Assembly (NCBI RefSeq): GCF_051401765.1
Contig: NW_027480506.1
Span: 1,240,001 to 1,304,000 of the forward strand
Direction of reading: 5' to 3'
Source: Calliopsis andreniformis
Lineage: Eukaryota > Arthropoda > Insecta > Hymenoptera > Andrenidae
DNA: 64,000 nucleotides
A model generated the notes under the pieces. The model made no database searches and was not told the origin of the DNA. It worked only from the letters and a program-made list of their open reading frames with translations. Of this stretch, positions 12,661 through 24,603 are shown piece by piece. Numbering within the stretch: the first letter of the stretch is position 1; every line of letters begins with the position of its first letter. Position numbers and translations under genes: made by a program.

Positions 12661-15210
12661 GGTTTGAGGACTGAGGATTGAGGATTGAATATTGAGTATT
12701 GAGGATTGAAGGTTGAGGATTGAGGATTGAGGATTGAGTATTGAGGATGAGGGCTGATGGTTGAGGATTGAGGTTTGAGGACTGAGGACTGAGGATCGAG
12801 GATTGAGAATTGAGGATTGAGGATTGAGGATTGAAGATTGAGGGTTGGGTATAGAGGATTGAAGAATGAGGATTGAGGATTGAGGATTGAGGATTGAGGA
12901 TTGAGGATTGAGGATTGAGTATTGAGGATTGAAGACTGACGATTGAGGATTGAGGATTGAAGGTTAAGGATTGAGGATTGAAGATTGGGTACTGAGGACT
13001 GAAGATTGAGTATTGAGTGTTGAGGGCTGAAAATTGAGTATTGAGGGTTGAAGACTGACGATTGAGGATTGAGGATTGAGGATTGAGGATTGAGGATTGA
13101 GGATTGAGTGTTGAGGATTGAAGATTGAGTATTGAGGGTTGAAGACTGACGATTGAGGATTGAGGATTGAAGGTTGAGGATTGAGGATTGAAGATTGAGT
13201 ATTGAGGATTGAAGACTGAGGGTTGACGATTGAGGATTGAGTATTGAGGAATGAAGATTGAGGATTGAGGATTGAGGATTGAGGATTGAGGATTGATGAT
13301 TGAGTATGGAGGATTGAAGATTGAGGAGTGGGGATTGAGGATTGAGGATTGTGGATTGAAGATTGAGGATTGAGGATTGAGGATTGAGGATTGAGGTTTG
13401 AGGATTGTGGATTGAAGTTTGAATATTGACGATTAAGGGTTGAGGATTGAGTACTGAGGATTGAAGGTTGAGGATTGAGGATTTAGGATTGAGGGTTGAG
13501 GGTTGAGGATTGAGGATTGAAGACTGAGGATTGAGGATTGAGGATGAGGGCTGAGGGTTGAGGATTAAGGTTTGAGGACTGAGGACTGAGGATCGAGGAT
13601 TGAGAATTGAAGGTTGAGGATCGAGGATTGAAGATTGAGGGTTGGGTATAGAGGATTGAAGAATGAGGATTGAGGATTGAGGATTGAGGATTGTGTATTG
13701 AGGATTGAAGATTGAGGATTGAGGGTTGAGAATTGAGGATTGAGGATTGAGAACTGAGGATTGAAGATTGAGGATTGAGGATTGAGGATTGAGGATTGAA
13801 GATTGAGGGTTGGGTATAGAGGATTGAAGAATGAGGATTGAGGATTGAGGATTGAGGATTGAGTATTGAGGATTGAAGATTGAGGATTGATGGTTGAGGA
13901 TAGAGGATTCAGGATTGAGAACTGAGGATTGAAGATTGAGGAGCGAGGATTGAGGATTGAGTATTGAGGATTGAGGATTGAGGATCGAGGATTGAAGATT
14001 GAGTCTTGAGGATTGAATATTGAGGATTGAGGATTGAGGATTGAGGATTGAGGTTTGAGGATTGAGGATTGAGGATTGAACATTGAGGACTGAGTGTTGA
14101 GGGTTGAGTAATGGGAATTGATGTTTGTGGATAGAGGTTTGAAGATTGCAGATTGAGCATTGAGTATTGAAAACTGTGAATTGAGGATATTCTATTGAGG
14201 ATTGAGGATTGACAACTGATTGTTGAGGACTGAGGGCCGAAGATTGAGGATTCAGGATTGAGGATTCAGAATTGAGGTTTGAGGACTGAGGATTGAGGAT
14301 TGAAGATTGAGTATTGAGGATTGAAAGTTGAGGATTGAGGATTGAGGATTGAGTATTGAGGATGAGGGCTGAGGGTTGAGGATTGAGGTTTGAGGACGGA
14401 GGACTGAGGATTGAGGATTGAGAATTGAGGATTGAGGATTGAGGATTGAGGATTGAGTATTGACGATGAGGGCTGAGGGTTGAGGATTGAGGTTTGAGGT
14501 CTGAGGCCTGAGGATTGAGGATTGAGAATTGAGGATTCAGGATTGAGGATTGAAGATTGAGCATTGGGTATTGAGGATTGAAGAATGAGTATTGAGGATT
14601 GAGGATTGAGTGTCGTGGATTGAGGACGAGGACTGAGGGTTGAGTATTGATGTCTGAGGTCTGAGGATTGAGGATTGAGTATTGAGAACTGAGGACTGAG
14701 GGTTGAGGACCGAAGATTGAGGATTGAGGATTGAGGATTGAGGATTGAGGATGAGAGCTGAGGGCTGAGGATTGAGGTTTGAGGACGGAGGACTGAGGAT
14801 TGAGAATTGAGGGTTGAGAATTGGGGATTGAGGATTGAGGATTGTGGTTTGAAGATTGAGGATTGAGGATTGAGGATTGAGGATTGAGGATTGAGGATTG
14901 TGGATTGAAGTTTGAATATTGACGATTAAGGATTGAGGATTGAGTACTGAGGATTGAAGATTGAGGATTGAGGATTGAGGATTGAGTATTGAGGATTGAG
15001 GAATGAGGATCGAGGATTGAAGATTGAGTCTTGAGGATTGAAGATTGAGGTTTGAGGATTGAGGAATGAGGATTGAGGTTTCAGGATTGAGGATTGAGGA
15101 TTGAACATTGAGGACTGAGTGTTGAGGGTTGAGTAATGGGAATTGATGTTTGTTGATAGAGGTTTGAAGATAGCAGATTGAGTATTGAGTATTGAAAACT
15201 GTGAATTGAG
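12571..15210 (+). repeat. Higher-order copy 2 (2640 bp, beta subtype)
   Basis: This copy is exactly 2640 bp between A anchors, with the B anchor at 14186. It carries the beta diagnostic bases: GATTGTTGAGG near 14218, GATTGAGGTTTGAGGTCTG near 14484, and GGACCGAAGATTG near 14707. It shares GGGCTGATGG (near 12754) with copies 4, 5 and 7. The 637-codon - strand frame at 12651-14564 spans most of the copy but is decayed differently in its neighbours, which fits no coding constraint. Confidence 0.87.
14078..14275 (+). repeat. Complex module, B type (representative)
   Basis: This has the same organisation as the A module but with GATTGCAGATTGAGCATTG and GATTGAGGATTCAGAATTG. GATATTC anchors of this type are at 4419 (there followed by GATTG), 11546, 14186, 18299, 20939, 23579, 26219 and 29348. 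Close relatives with GAGTATTG in place of GAGCATTG are at 95, 3014, 8919, 15756, 28146, 30676, 31374, 45512, 48940, 49687 and 52877, among others. In copies 4 and 6 of the core a T-to-C change gives GGTTCGAAG. Confidence 0.82.
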
Positions 15211-16683
15211 GATATTCTATTGAGGATTGAGGATTGACAACTGATTGTTGATGACTGAGGGCCGAAGATGGAGGATTCAGGATTGACCATTCAGAATTGA
15301 GGTTTGAGGACTGAGGATTGAGGATTGAATATTGAGTATTGAGGATTGAAGGTTGAGGATTGAGGATTGAGGATTGAGTATTGAGGATGAGGGCTGAGGG
15401 TTGAGGATTGAGGATTGAAGATTGAGGATTGGGTATTGAGGATTGAAGAATGATGATTGAGGATTGAGGATTGAGTATTGAGGATTGAAGATTGAGGATT
15501 GAGGATTGAGGATTGAGGATTGAGGATTGAGGATTGAGGATTGAGGATTGGGGATTGAGGATTGAGGATTGAGGATTGAGGATTGAAGATTGAGTATTGA
15601 GCATTGAAAATTGACGATTCAGGATTGAGGATTGAGGATTGAGGATTGAACATTGAGGACTGAGTGTTGAGGGTTGACTAATGGGAATTGATGTTTGTGG
15701 ATAGAGGTTTGAAGATTGCAGATTGAGTATTGAGTATTGAAAACTGTGAATTGAGGATATTCTATTGAGGATTGAGGATTGACAACTGATTGTTGAGGAC
15801 TGAGGGCCGAAGATTGAGGATTCAGGATTCAGGATTCAGAATTGAGGTTTGAGAACGGATGATTGAGGATCGAAGATTGAGTATTGAGGATTGAAGGTTG
15901 AGGATTGAGGATTGAGGATTGAGTATTGACGATGAGGGCTGAGGGTTGAGGATTGAGGTTTGAGGACTGAGGCCTGAGGATTGAGGATTGAGAATTGAGG
16001 ATTCAGGATTGAGGATTGAAGATTGAGTATTGGGTATTGAGGATTGAAGAATGAGTATTGAGGATTGAGGATTGAGTGTCGTGGATTGAGGACGAGGACT
16101 GAGGGTTGAGTATTGATGTCTGAGGTCTGAGGATTGAGGATTGAGTATTGAGAACTGAGGACTGAGGGTTGAGGACTGAAGATTGAGGATTGAGGATTGA
16201 GGATTGAGGATTGAGGATGAGAGCTGAGGGCTGAGGATTGAGGTTTGAGGACGGAGGACTGAGGATTGAGAATTGAGGGTTGAGTATTGGGGATTGAGGA
16301 TTGAGGATTGTGGTTTGAAGATTGAGGATTGAGGATTGAGGTTTGAGGATTGAGGATTGAGGATTGAGGATTGTGGATTGAAGTTTGAATATTGACGATT
16401 AAGGATTGAGGATTGAGTACTGAGGATTGAAGATTGAGGATTGAGGATTGAGGATTGAGTATTGAGGATTGAGGAATGAGGATCGAGGATTGAAGATTGA
16501 GTCTTGAGGATTGAAGATTGAGGTTTGAGGATTGAGGAATGAGGATTGAGGTTTCAGGATTGAGGATTGAGGATTGAACATTGAGGACTGAGTGTTGAGG
16601 GTTGAGTAATGGGAATTGATGTTTGTGGATAGAGGTTTGAAGATAGCAGATTGAGTATTGAGTATTGAAAACTGTGAATTGAG
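15211..16683 (+). repeat. Partial higher-order copy 3 with duplicated left-edge block (1473 bp)
   Basis: The first 200 bp or so continue the A-type segment of the 2640-bp unit. At about 15411 the sequence switches to the edge block otherwise found at 8571-9846, including the TTGACTAATGGG module (anchor 15756) and a GAGAACGGATG variant near 15850. At 16684 a normal A anchor follows. The anchor pairs 8919/15756 and 9847/16684 share offset 6837. The copy begins with the GATGACTGAGGGCC variant (near 15248), shared only with copy 6 among the A modules of the core. Confidence 0.83.
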
Positions 16684-19323
16684 GATATTCTATTGAGGAT
16701 TGAGGATTGACAACTGATTGTTGAGGACTGAGGGCCGAAGATGGAGGATTCAGGATTGACCATTCAGAATTGAGGTTTGAGGACTGAGGATTGAGGATTG
16801 AATATTGAGTATTGAGGATTGAAGGTTGAGGATTGGGGATTGAGGATTGAGTATTGAGGATGAGGGCTGATGGTTGAGGATTGAGGTTTGAGGACTGAGG
16901 ACTGAGGATCGAGGATTGAGAATTGAGGATTGAGGATTGAGGATTGAAGATTGAGGGTTGGGTATAGAGGCTTGAAGAATGAGGATTGAGGATTGAGGAT
17001 TGAGGATTGAGGATTGAGGATTGAGGATTGAGTATTGAGGATTGAAGACTGACGATTGAGGATTGAGGATTGAAGGTTAAGGATTGAGGATTGAAGATTG
17101 GGTACTGAGGACTGAAGATTGAGTATTGAGTGTTGAGGGCTGAAAATTGAGTATTGAGGGTTGAAGACTGACGATTGAGGATTGAGGATTGAGGATTGAG
17201 GATTGAGGATTGAGGATTGAGTGTTGAGGATTGAAGATTGAGTATTGAGGGTTGAAGACTGACGATTGAGGATTGAGGATTGAAGGTTGAGGATTGAGGA
17301 TTGAAGATTGAGTATTGAGGATTGAAGATTGAGGGTTGACGATTGAGGATTGAGTATTGAGGAATGAAGATTGAGGATTGAGGATTGAGGATTGAGGATT
17401 GAGGATTGATGATTGAGTATGGAGGATTGAAGATTGAGGAGTGGGGATTGAGGATTGAGGATTGTGGATTGAAGATTGAGGATTGAGGATTGAGGATTGA
17501 GGATTGAGGTTTGAGGATTGTGGATTGAAGTTTGAATATTGACGATTAAGGGTTGAGGATTGAGTACTGAGGATTGAAGGTTGAGGATTGAGGATTTAGG
17601 ATTGAGGGTTGAGGGTTGAGGATTGAGGATTGAAGACTGAGGATTGAGGATTGAGGATGAGGGCTGAGGGTTGAGGATTAAGGTTTGAGGACTGAGGACT
17701 GAGGATCGAGGATTGAGAATTGAAGGTTGAGGATCGAGGATTGAAGATTGAGGGTTGGGTATAGAGGATTGAAGAATGAGGATTGAGGATTGAGGATTGA
17801 GGATTGTGTATTGAGGATTGAAGATTGAGGATTGAGGGTTGAGAATTGAGGATTGAGGATTGAGAACTGAGGATTGAAGATTGAGGATTGAGGATTGAGG
17901 ATTGAGGATTGAAGATTGAGGGTTGGGTATAGAGGATTGAAGAATGAGGATTGAGGATTGAGGATTGAGGATTGAGTATTGAGGATTGAAGATTGAGGAT
18001 TGATGGTTGAGGATAGAGGATTCAGGATTGAGAACTGAGGATTGAAGATTGAGGAGTGAGGATTGAGGATTGAGTATTGAGGATTGAGGATTGAGGATCG
18101 AGGATTGAAGATTGAGTCTTGAGGATTGAATATTGAGGATTGAGGATTGAGGATTGAGGATTGAGGTTTGAGGATTGAGGATTGAGGATTGAACATTGAG
18201 GACTGAGTGTTGAGGGTTGAGTAATGGGAATTGATGTTTGTGGATAGAGGTTCGAAGATTGCAGATTGAGCATTGAGTATTGAAAACTGTGAATTGAGGA
18301 TATTCTATTGAGGATTGAGGATTGACAACTGATAGTTGAGGACTGAGGGCCGAAGATTGAGGATTCAGGATTGAGGATTCAGAATTGAGGTTTGAGGACT
18401 GAGGATTGAGGATTGAAGATTGAGTATTGAGGATTGAAAGTTGAGGATTGAGGATTGAGGATTGAGTATTGAGGATGAGGGCTGAGGGTTGAGGATTGAG
18501 GTTTGAGGACGGAGGACTGAGGATTGAGGATTGAGAATTGAGGATTGAGGATTGAGGATTGAGTATTGACGATGAGGGCTGAGGGTTGAGGAATGAGGTT
18601 TGAGGACTGAGGCCTGAGGATTGAGGATTGAGAATTGAGGATTCAGGATTGAGGATTGAAGATTGAGGATTGGGTATTGAGGATTGAAGAATGAGTATTG
18701 AGGATTGAGGATTGAGTGTCGTGGATTGAGGACGAGGACTGAGGGTTGAGTATTGATGTCTGAGGTCTGAGGATTGAGGATTGAGTATTGAGAACTGAGG
18801 ACTGAGGGTTGAGGACTGAAGATTGAGGATTGAGGATTGAGGATTGAGGATTGAGGATGAGAGCTGAGGGCTGAGGATTGAGGTTTGAGGACGGAGGACT
18901 GAGGATTGAGAATTGAGGGTTGAGAATTGGGGATTGAGGATTGAGGATTGTGGTTTGAAGATTGAGGATTGAGGATTGAGGTTTGAGGATTGAGGATTGA
19001 GGATTGAGGATTGTGGATTGAAGTTTGAATATTGACGAATAAGGATTGAGGATTGAGTACTGAGGATTGAAGATTGAGGATTGAGGATTGAGGATTGAGT
19101 ATTGAGGATTGAGGAATGAGGATCGAGGATTGAAGATTGAGTCTTGAGGATTGAAGATTGACGTTTGAGGATTGAGGAATGAGGATTGAGGTTTCAGGAT
19201 TGAGGATTGAGGATTGAACATTGAGGACTGAGTGTTGAGGGTTGAGTAATGGGAATTGATGTTTGTGGATAGAGGTTTGAAGATAGCAGATTGAGTATTG
19301 AGTATTGAAAACTGTGAATTGAG
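16684..19323 (+). repeat. Higher-order copy 4 (2640 bp, alpha subtype)
   Basis: The length is exactly 2640 bp with the B anchor at 18299. Alpha diagnostics are present: GATAGTTGAGG near 18330, GAATGAGGTTTGAGGACTG near 18592, GGACTGAAGATTG near 18822. Two further variants are shared only with copy 6: GGTTCGAAG near 18250 and GACGTTTGAGG near 19160. A GACGAATAAGG change near 19035 removes a TTA and so opens a longer - strand frame (18643-19221) that its sister copies lack. Confidence 0.87.
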
Positions 19324-21963
19324 GATATTCTATTGAGGATTGAGGATTGACAACTGATTGTTGAGGACTGAGGGCCGAAGATGGAGGATTCAGGATTGAC
19401 CATTCAGAATTGAGGTTTGAGGACTGAGGATTGAGGATTGAATATTGAGTATTGAGGATTGAAGGTTGAGGATTGAGGATTGAGGATTGAGTATTGAGGA
19501 TGAGGGCTGATGGTTGAGGATTGAGGTTTGAGGACTGAGGACTGAGGATCGAGGATTGAGAATTGAGGATTGAGGATTGAGGATTGAAGATTGAGGGTTG
19601 GGTATAGAGGATTGAAGAATGAGGATTGAGGATTGAGGATTGAGGATTGAGGATTGAGGATTGAGGATTGAGTATTGAGGATTGAAGACTGACGATTGAG
19701 GATTGAGGATTGAAGGTTAAGGATTGAGGATTGAAGATTGGGTACTGAGGACTGAAGATTGAGTATTGAGTGTTGAGGGCTGAAAATTGAGTATTGAGGG
19801 TTGAAGACTGACGATTGAGGATTGAGGATTGAGGATTGAGGATTGAGGATTGAGGATTGAGTGTTGAGGATTGAAGATTGAGTATTGAGGGTTGAAGACT
19901 GACGATTGAGGATTGAGGATTGAAGGTTGAGGATTGAGGATTGAAGATTGAGTATTGAGGATTGAAGATTGAGGGTTGACGATTGAGGATTGAGTATTGA
20001 GGAATGAAGATTGAGGATTGAGGATTGAGGATTGAGGATTGAGGATTGATGATTGAGTATGGAGGATTGAAGATTGAGGATTGGGGATTGAGGATTGAGG
20101 ATCGTGGATTGAAGATTGAGGATTGAGGATTGAGGATTGAGGATTGAGGTTTGAGGATTGTGGATTGAAGTTTGAATATTGACGATTAAGGGTTGAGGAT
20201 TGAGTACTGAGGATTGAAGGTTGAGGATTGAGGATTTAGGATTGAGGGTTGAGGGTTGAGGATTGAGGATTGAAGACTGAGGATTGAGGATTGAGGATGA
20301 GGGCTGAGGGTTGAGGATTAAGGTTTGAGGACTGAGGACTGAGGATCGAGGATTGAGAATTGAAGGTTGAGGATCGAGGATTGAAGATTGAGGGTTGGGT
20401 ATAGAGGATTGAAGAATGAGGATTGAGGATTGAGGATTGAGGATTGTGTATTGAGGATTGAAGATTGAGGATTGAGGGTTGAGAATTGAGGATTGAGGAT
20501 TGAGAACTGAGGATTGAAGATTGAGGATTGAGGATTGAGGATTGAGGATTGAAGATTGAGGGTTGGGTATAGAGGATTGAAGAATGAGGATTGAGGATTG
20601 AGGATTGAGGATTGAGTATTGAGGATTGAAGATTGAGGATTGAGGGTTGAGGATAGAGGATTCAGGATTGAGAACTGAGGATTGAAGATTGAGGAGTGAG
20701 GATTGAGGATTGAGTATTGAGGATTGAGGATTGAGGATCGAGGATTGAAGATTGAGTCTTGAGGATTGAATATTGAGGATTGAGGATTGAGGATTGAGGA
20801 TTGAGGTTTGAGGATTGAGGATTGAGGATTGAACATTGAGGACTGAGTGTTGAGGGTTGAGTAATGGGAATTGATGTTTGTGGATAGAGGTTTGAAGATT
20901 GCAGATTGAGCATTGAGTATTGAAAACTGTGAATTGAGGATATTCTATTGAGGATTGAGGATTGACAACTGATTGTTGAGGACTGAGGGCCGAAGATTGA
21001 GGATTCAGGATTGAGGATTCAGAATTGAGGTTTGAGGACTGAGGATTGAGGATTGAAGATTGAGTATTGAGGATTGAAAGTTGAGGATTGAGGATTGAGG
21101 ATTGAGTATTGAGGATGAGGGCTGAGGGTTGAGGATTGAGGTTTGAGGACGGAGGACTGAGGATTGAGGATTGAGAATTGAGGATTGAGGATTGAGGATT
21201 GAGGATTGAGTATTGACGATGAGGGCTGAGGGTTGAGGATTGAGGTTTGAGGTCTGAGGCCTGAGGATTGAGGATTGAGAATTGAGGATTCAGGATTGAG
21301 GATTGAAGATTGAGGATTGGGTATTGAGGATTGAAGAATGAGTATTGAGGATTGAGGATTGAGTGTCGTGGATTGAGGACGAGGACTGAGGGTTGAGTAT
21401 TGATGTCTGAGGTCTGAGGATTGAGGATTGAGTATTGAGAACTGAGGACTGAGGGTTGAGGACCGAAGATTGAGGATTGAGGATTGAGGATTGAGGATTG
21501 AGGATGAGAGCTGAGGGCTGAGGATTGAGGTTTGAGGACGGAGGACTGAGGATTGAGAATTGAGGGTTGAGAATTGGGGATTGAGGATTGAGGATTGTGG
21601 TTTGAAGATTGAGGATTGAGGATTGAGGATTGAGGATTGAGGATTGAGGATTGTGGATTGAAGTTTGAATATTGACGATTAAGGATTGAGGATTGAGTAC
21701 TGAGGATTGAAGATTGAGGATTGAGGATTGAGGATTGAGTATTGAGGATTGAGGAATGAGGATCGAGGATTGAAGATTGAGTCTTGAGGATTGAAGATTG
21801 AGGTTTGAGGATTGAGGAATGAGGATTGAGGTTTCAGGATTGAGGATTGAGGATTGAACATTGAGGACTGAGTGTTGAGGGTTGAGTAATGGGAATTGAT
21901 GTTTGTGGATAGAGGTTTGAAGATAGCAGATTGAGTATTGAGTATTGAAAACTGTGAATTGAG
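19324..21963 (+). repeat. Higher-order copy 5 (2640 bp, beta subtype)
   Basis: The length is exactly 2640 bp with the B anchor at 20939. Beta diagnostics are present: GATTGTTGAGG near 20970, GATTGAGGTTTGAGGTCTG near 21239, GGACCGAAGATTG near 21461. It shares GGATCGTGGATTG near 20100 with copy 7. Compared with alpha copies it has one extra GAGGATT before GAGTATTGACGATG (near 21205) and one fewer in the run near 21610-21655, so total length is unchanged. Confidence 0.87.
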
Positions 21964-24603
21964 GATATTCTATTGAGGATTGAGGATTGACAACTGATTG
22001 TTGATGACTGAGGGCCGAAGATGGAGGATTCAGGATTGACCATTCAGAATTGAGGTTTGAGGACTGAGGATTGAGGATTGAATATTGAGTATTGAGGATT
22101 GAAGGTTGAGGATTGAGGATTGAGGATTGAGTATTGAGGATGAGGGCTGAGGGTTGAGGATTGAGGTTTGAGGACTGAGGACTGAGGATCGAGGATTGAG
22201 AATTGAGGATTGAGGATTGAGGATTGAAGATTGAGGGTTGGGTATAGAGGATTGAAGAATGAGGATTGAGGATTGAGGATTGAGGATTGAGGATTGAGGA
22301 TTGAGGATTGAGTATTGAGGATTGAAGACTGACGATTGAGGATTGAGGATTGAAGGTTAAGGATTGAGGATTGAAGATTGAGTACTGAGGACTGAAGATT
22401 GAGTATTGAGTGTTGAGGGCTGAAAATTGAGTATTGAGGGTTGAAGACTGACGATTGAGGATTGAGGATTGAGGATTGAGGATTGAGGATTGAGGATTGA
22501 GTGTTGAGGATTGAAGATTGGGTATTGAGGGTTGAAGACTGACGATTGAGGATTGAGGATTGAAGGTTGAGGATTGAGGATTGAAGATTGAGTATTGAGG
22601 CTTGAAGATTGAGGGTTGACGATTGAGGATTGAGTATTGAGGAATGAAGATTGAGGATTGAGGATTCAGGATTGAGGATTGAGGATTGATGATTGAGTAT
22701 GGAGGATTGAAGATTGAGGATTGGGGATTGAGGATTGAGGATTGTGGATTGAAGATTGAGGATTGAGGATTGAGGATTGAGGATTGGGGATTGAGGATTG
22801 TGGATTGAAGTTTGAATATTGACGATTAAGGGTTGAGGATTGAGTACTGAGGATTGAAGGTTGAGGATTGAGGATTTAGGATTGAGGGTTGAGGGTTGAG
22901 GATTGAGGATTGAAGACTGAGGATTGAGGATTGAGGATGAGGACTGAGGGTTGAGGATTAAGGTTTGAGGACTGAGGACTGAGGATCGAGGATTGAGAAT
23001 TGAAGATTGAGGATCGAGGATTGAAGATTGAGGGTTGGGTATAGAGGATTGAAGAATGAGGATTGAGGATTGAGGATTGAGGATTGTGTATTGAGGATTG
23101 AAGATTGAGGATTGAGGGTTGAGAATTGAGGATTGAGGATTGAGAACTGAGGATTGAAGATTGAGGATTGAGGATTGAGGATTGAGGATTGAAGATTGAG
23201 GGTTGGGTATAGAGGATTGAAGAATGAGGATTGAGGATTGAGGATTGAGGATTGAGTATTGAGGATTGAAGATTGAGGATTGAGGGTTGAGGATAGAGGA
23301 TTCAGGATTGAGAACTGAGGATTGAAGATTGAGGAGTGAGGATTGAGGATTGAGTATTGAGGATTGAGGATTGAGGATCGAGGATTGAAGATTGAGTCTT
23401 GAGGATTGAATATTGAGGATTGAGGATTGAGGATTGAGGATTGAGGTTTGAGGATTGAGGATTGAGGATTGAACATTGAGGACTGAGTGTTGAGGGTTGA
23501 GTAATGGGAATTGATGTTTGTGGATAGAGGTTCGAAGATTGCAGATTGAGCATTGAGTATTGAAAACTGTGAATTGAGGATATTCTATTGAGGATTGAGG
23601 ATTGACAACTGATAGTTGAGGACTGAGGGCCGAAGATTGAGGATTCAGGATTGAGGATTCAGAATTGAGGTTTGAGGACTGAGGATTGAGGATTGAAGAT
23701 TGAGTATTGAGGATTGAAAGTTGAGGATTGAGGATTGAGGATTGAGTATTGAGGATGAGGGCTGAGGGTTGAGGATTGAGGTTTGAGGACGGAGGACTGA
23801 GGATTGAGGATTGAGAATTGAGGATTGAGGATTGAGGATTGAGTATTGACGATGAGGGCTGAGGGTTGAGGAATGAGGTTTGAGGACTGAGGCCTGAGGA
23901 TTGAGGATTGAGAATTGAGGATTCAGGATTGAGGATTGAAGATTGAGGATTGGGTATTGAGGATTGAAGAATGAGTATTGAGGATTGAGGATTGAGTGTC
24001 GTGGATTGAGGACGAGGACTGAGGGTTGAGTATTGATGTCTGAGGTCTGAGGATTGAGGATTGAGTATTGAGAACTGAGGACTGAGGGTTGAGGACTGAA
24101 GATTGAGGATTGAGCATTGAGGATTGAGGATTGAGGATGAGAGCTGAGGGCTGAGGATTGAGGTTTGAGGACGGAGGACTGAGGATTGAGAATTGAGGGT
24201 TGAGAATTGGGGATTGAGGATTGAGGATTCTGGTTTGAAGATTGAGGATTGAGGATTGAGGTTTGAGGATTGAGGATTGAGGATTGAGGATTGTGGATTG
24301 AAGTTTGAATATTGACGATTAAGGATTGAGGATTGAGTACTGAGGATTGAAGATTGAGGATTGAGGATTGAGGATTGAGTATTGAGGATTGAGGAATGAG
24401 GATCGAGGATTGAAGATTGAGTCTTGAGGATTGAAGATTGACGTTTGAGGATTGAGGAATGAGGATTGAGGTTTCAGGATTGAGGATTGAGGATTGAACA
24501 TTGAGGAGCGAGTGTTGAGGGTTGAGTAATGGGAATTGATGTTTGTGGATAGAGGTTTGAAGATAGCAGATTGAGTATTGAGTATTGAAAACTGTGAATT
24601 GAG
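21964..24603 (+). repeat. Higher-order copy 6 (2640 bp, alpha subtype)
   Basis: The length is exactly 2640 bp with the B anchor at 23579. Alpha diagnostics: GATAGTTGAGG near 23610, GAATGAGGTTTGAGGACTG near 23872, GGACTGAAGATTG near 24092, plus GGTTCGAAG near 23530 and GACGTTTGAGG near 24440, shared with copy 4. Private variants include GATTCAGG near 22664 and GAGGACTGAGGG near 22938. It starts with GATGACTGAGGGCC, as partial copy 3 does. Confidence 0.87.

Noticed and set aside
12651..14564. Long minus-strand open frames (up to 637 codons) as protein-coding genes
   Set aside because: All encode variants of NPQSSIL, which the heptamer gives in every frame of that strand. Starts and stops move between near-identical repeat copies by single changes, and no frame has a domain, signal peptide, or visible promoter. 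They are consequences of the repeat.
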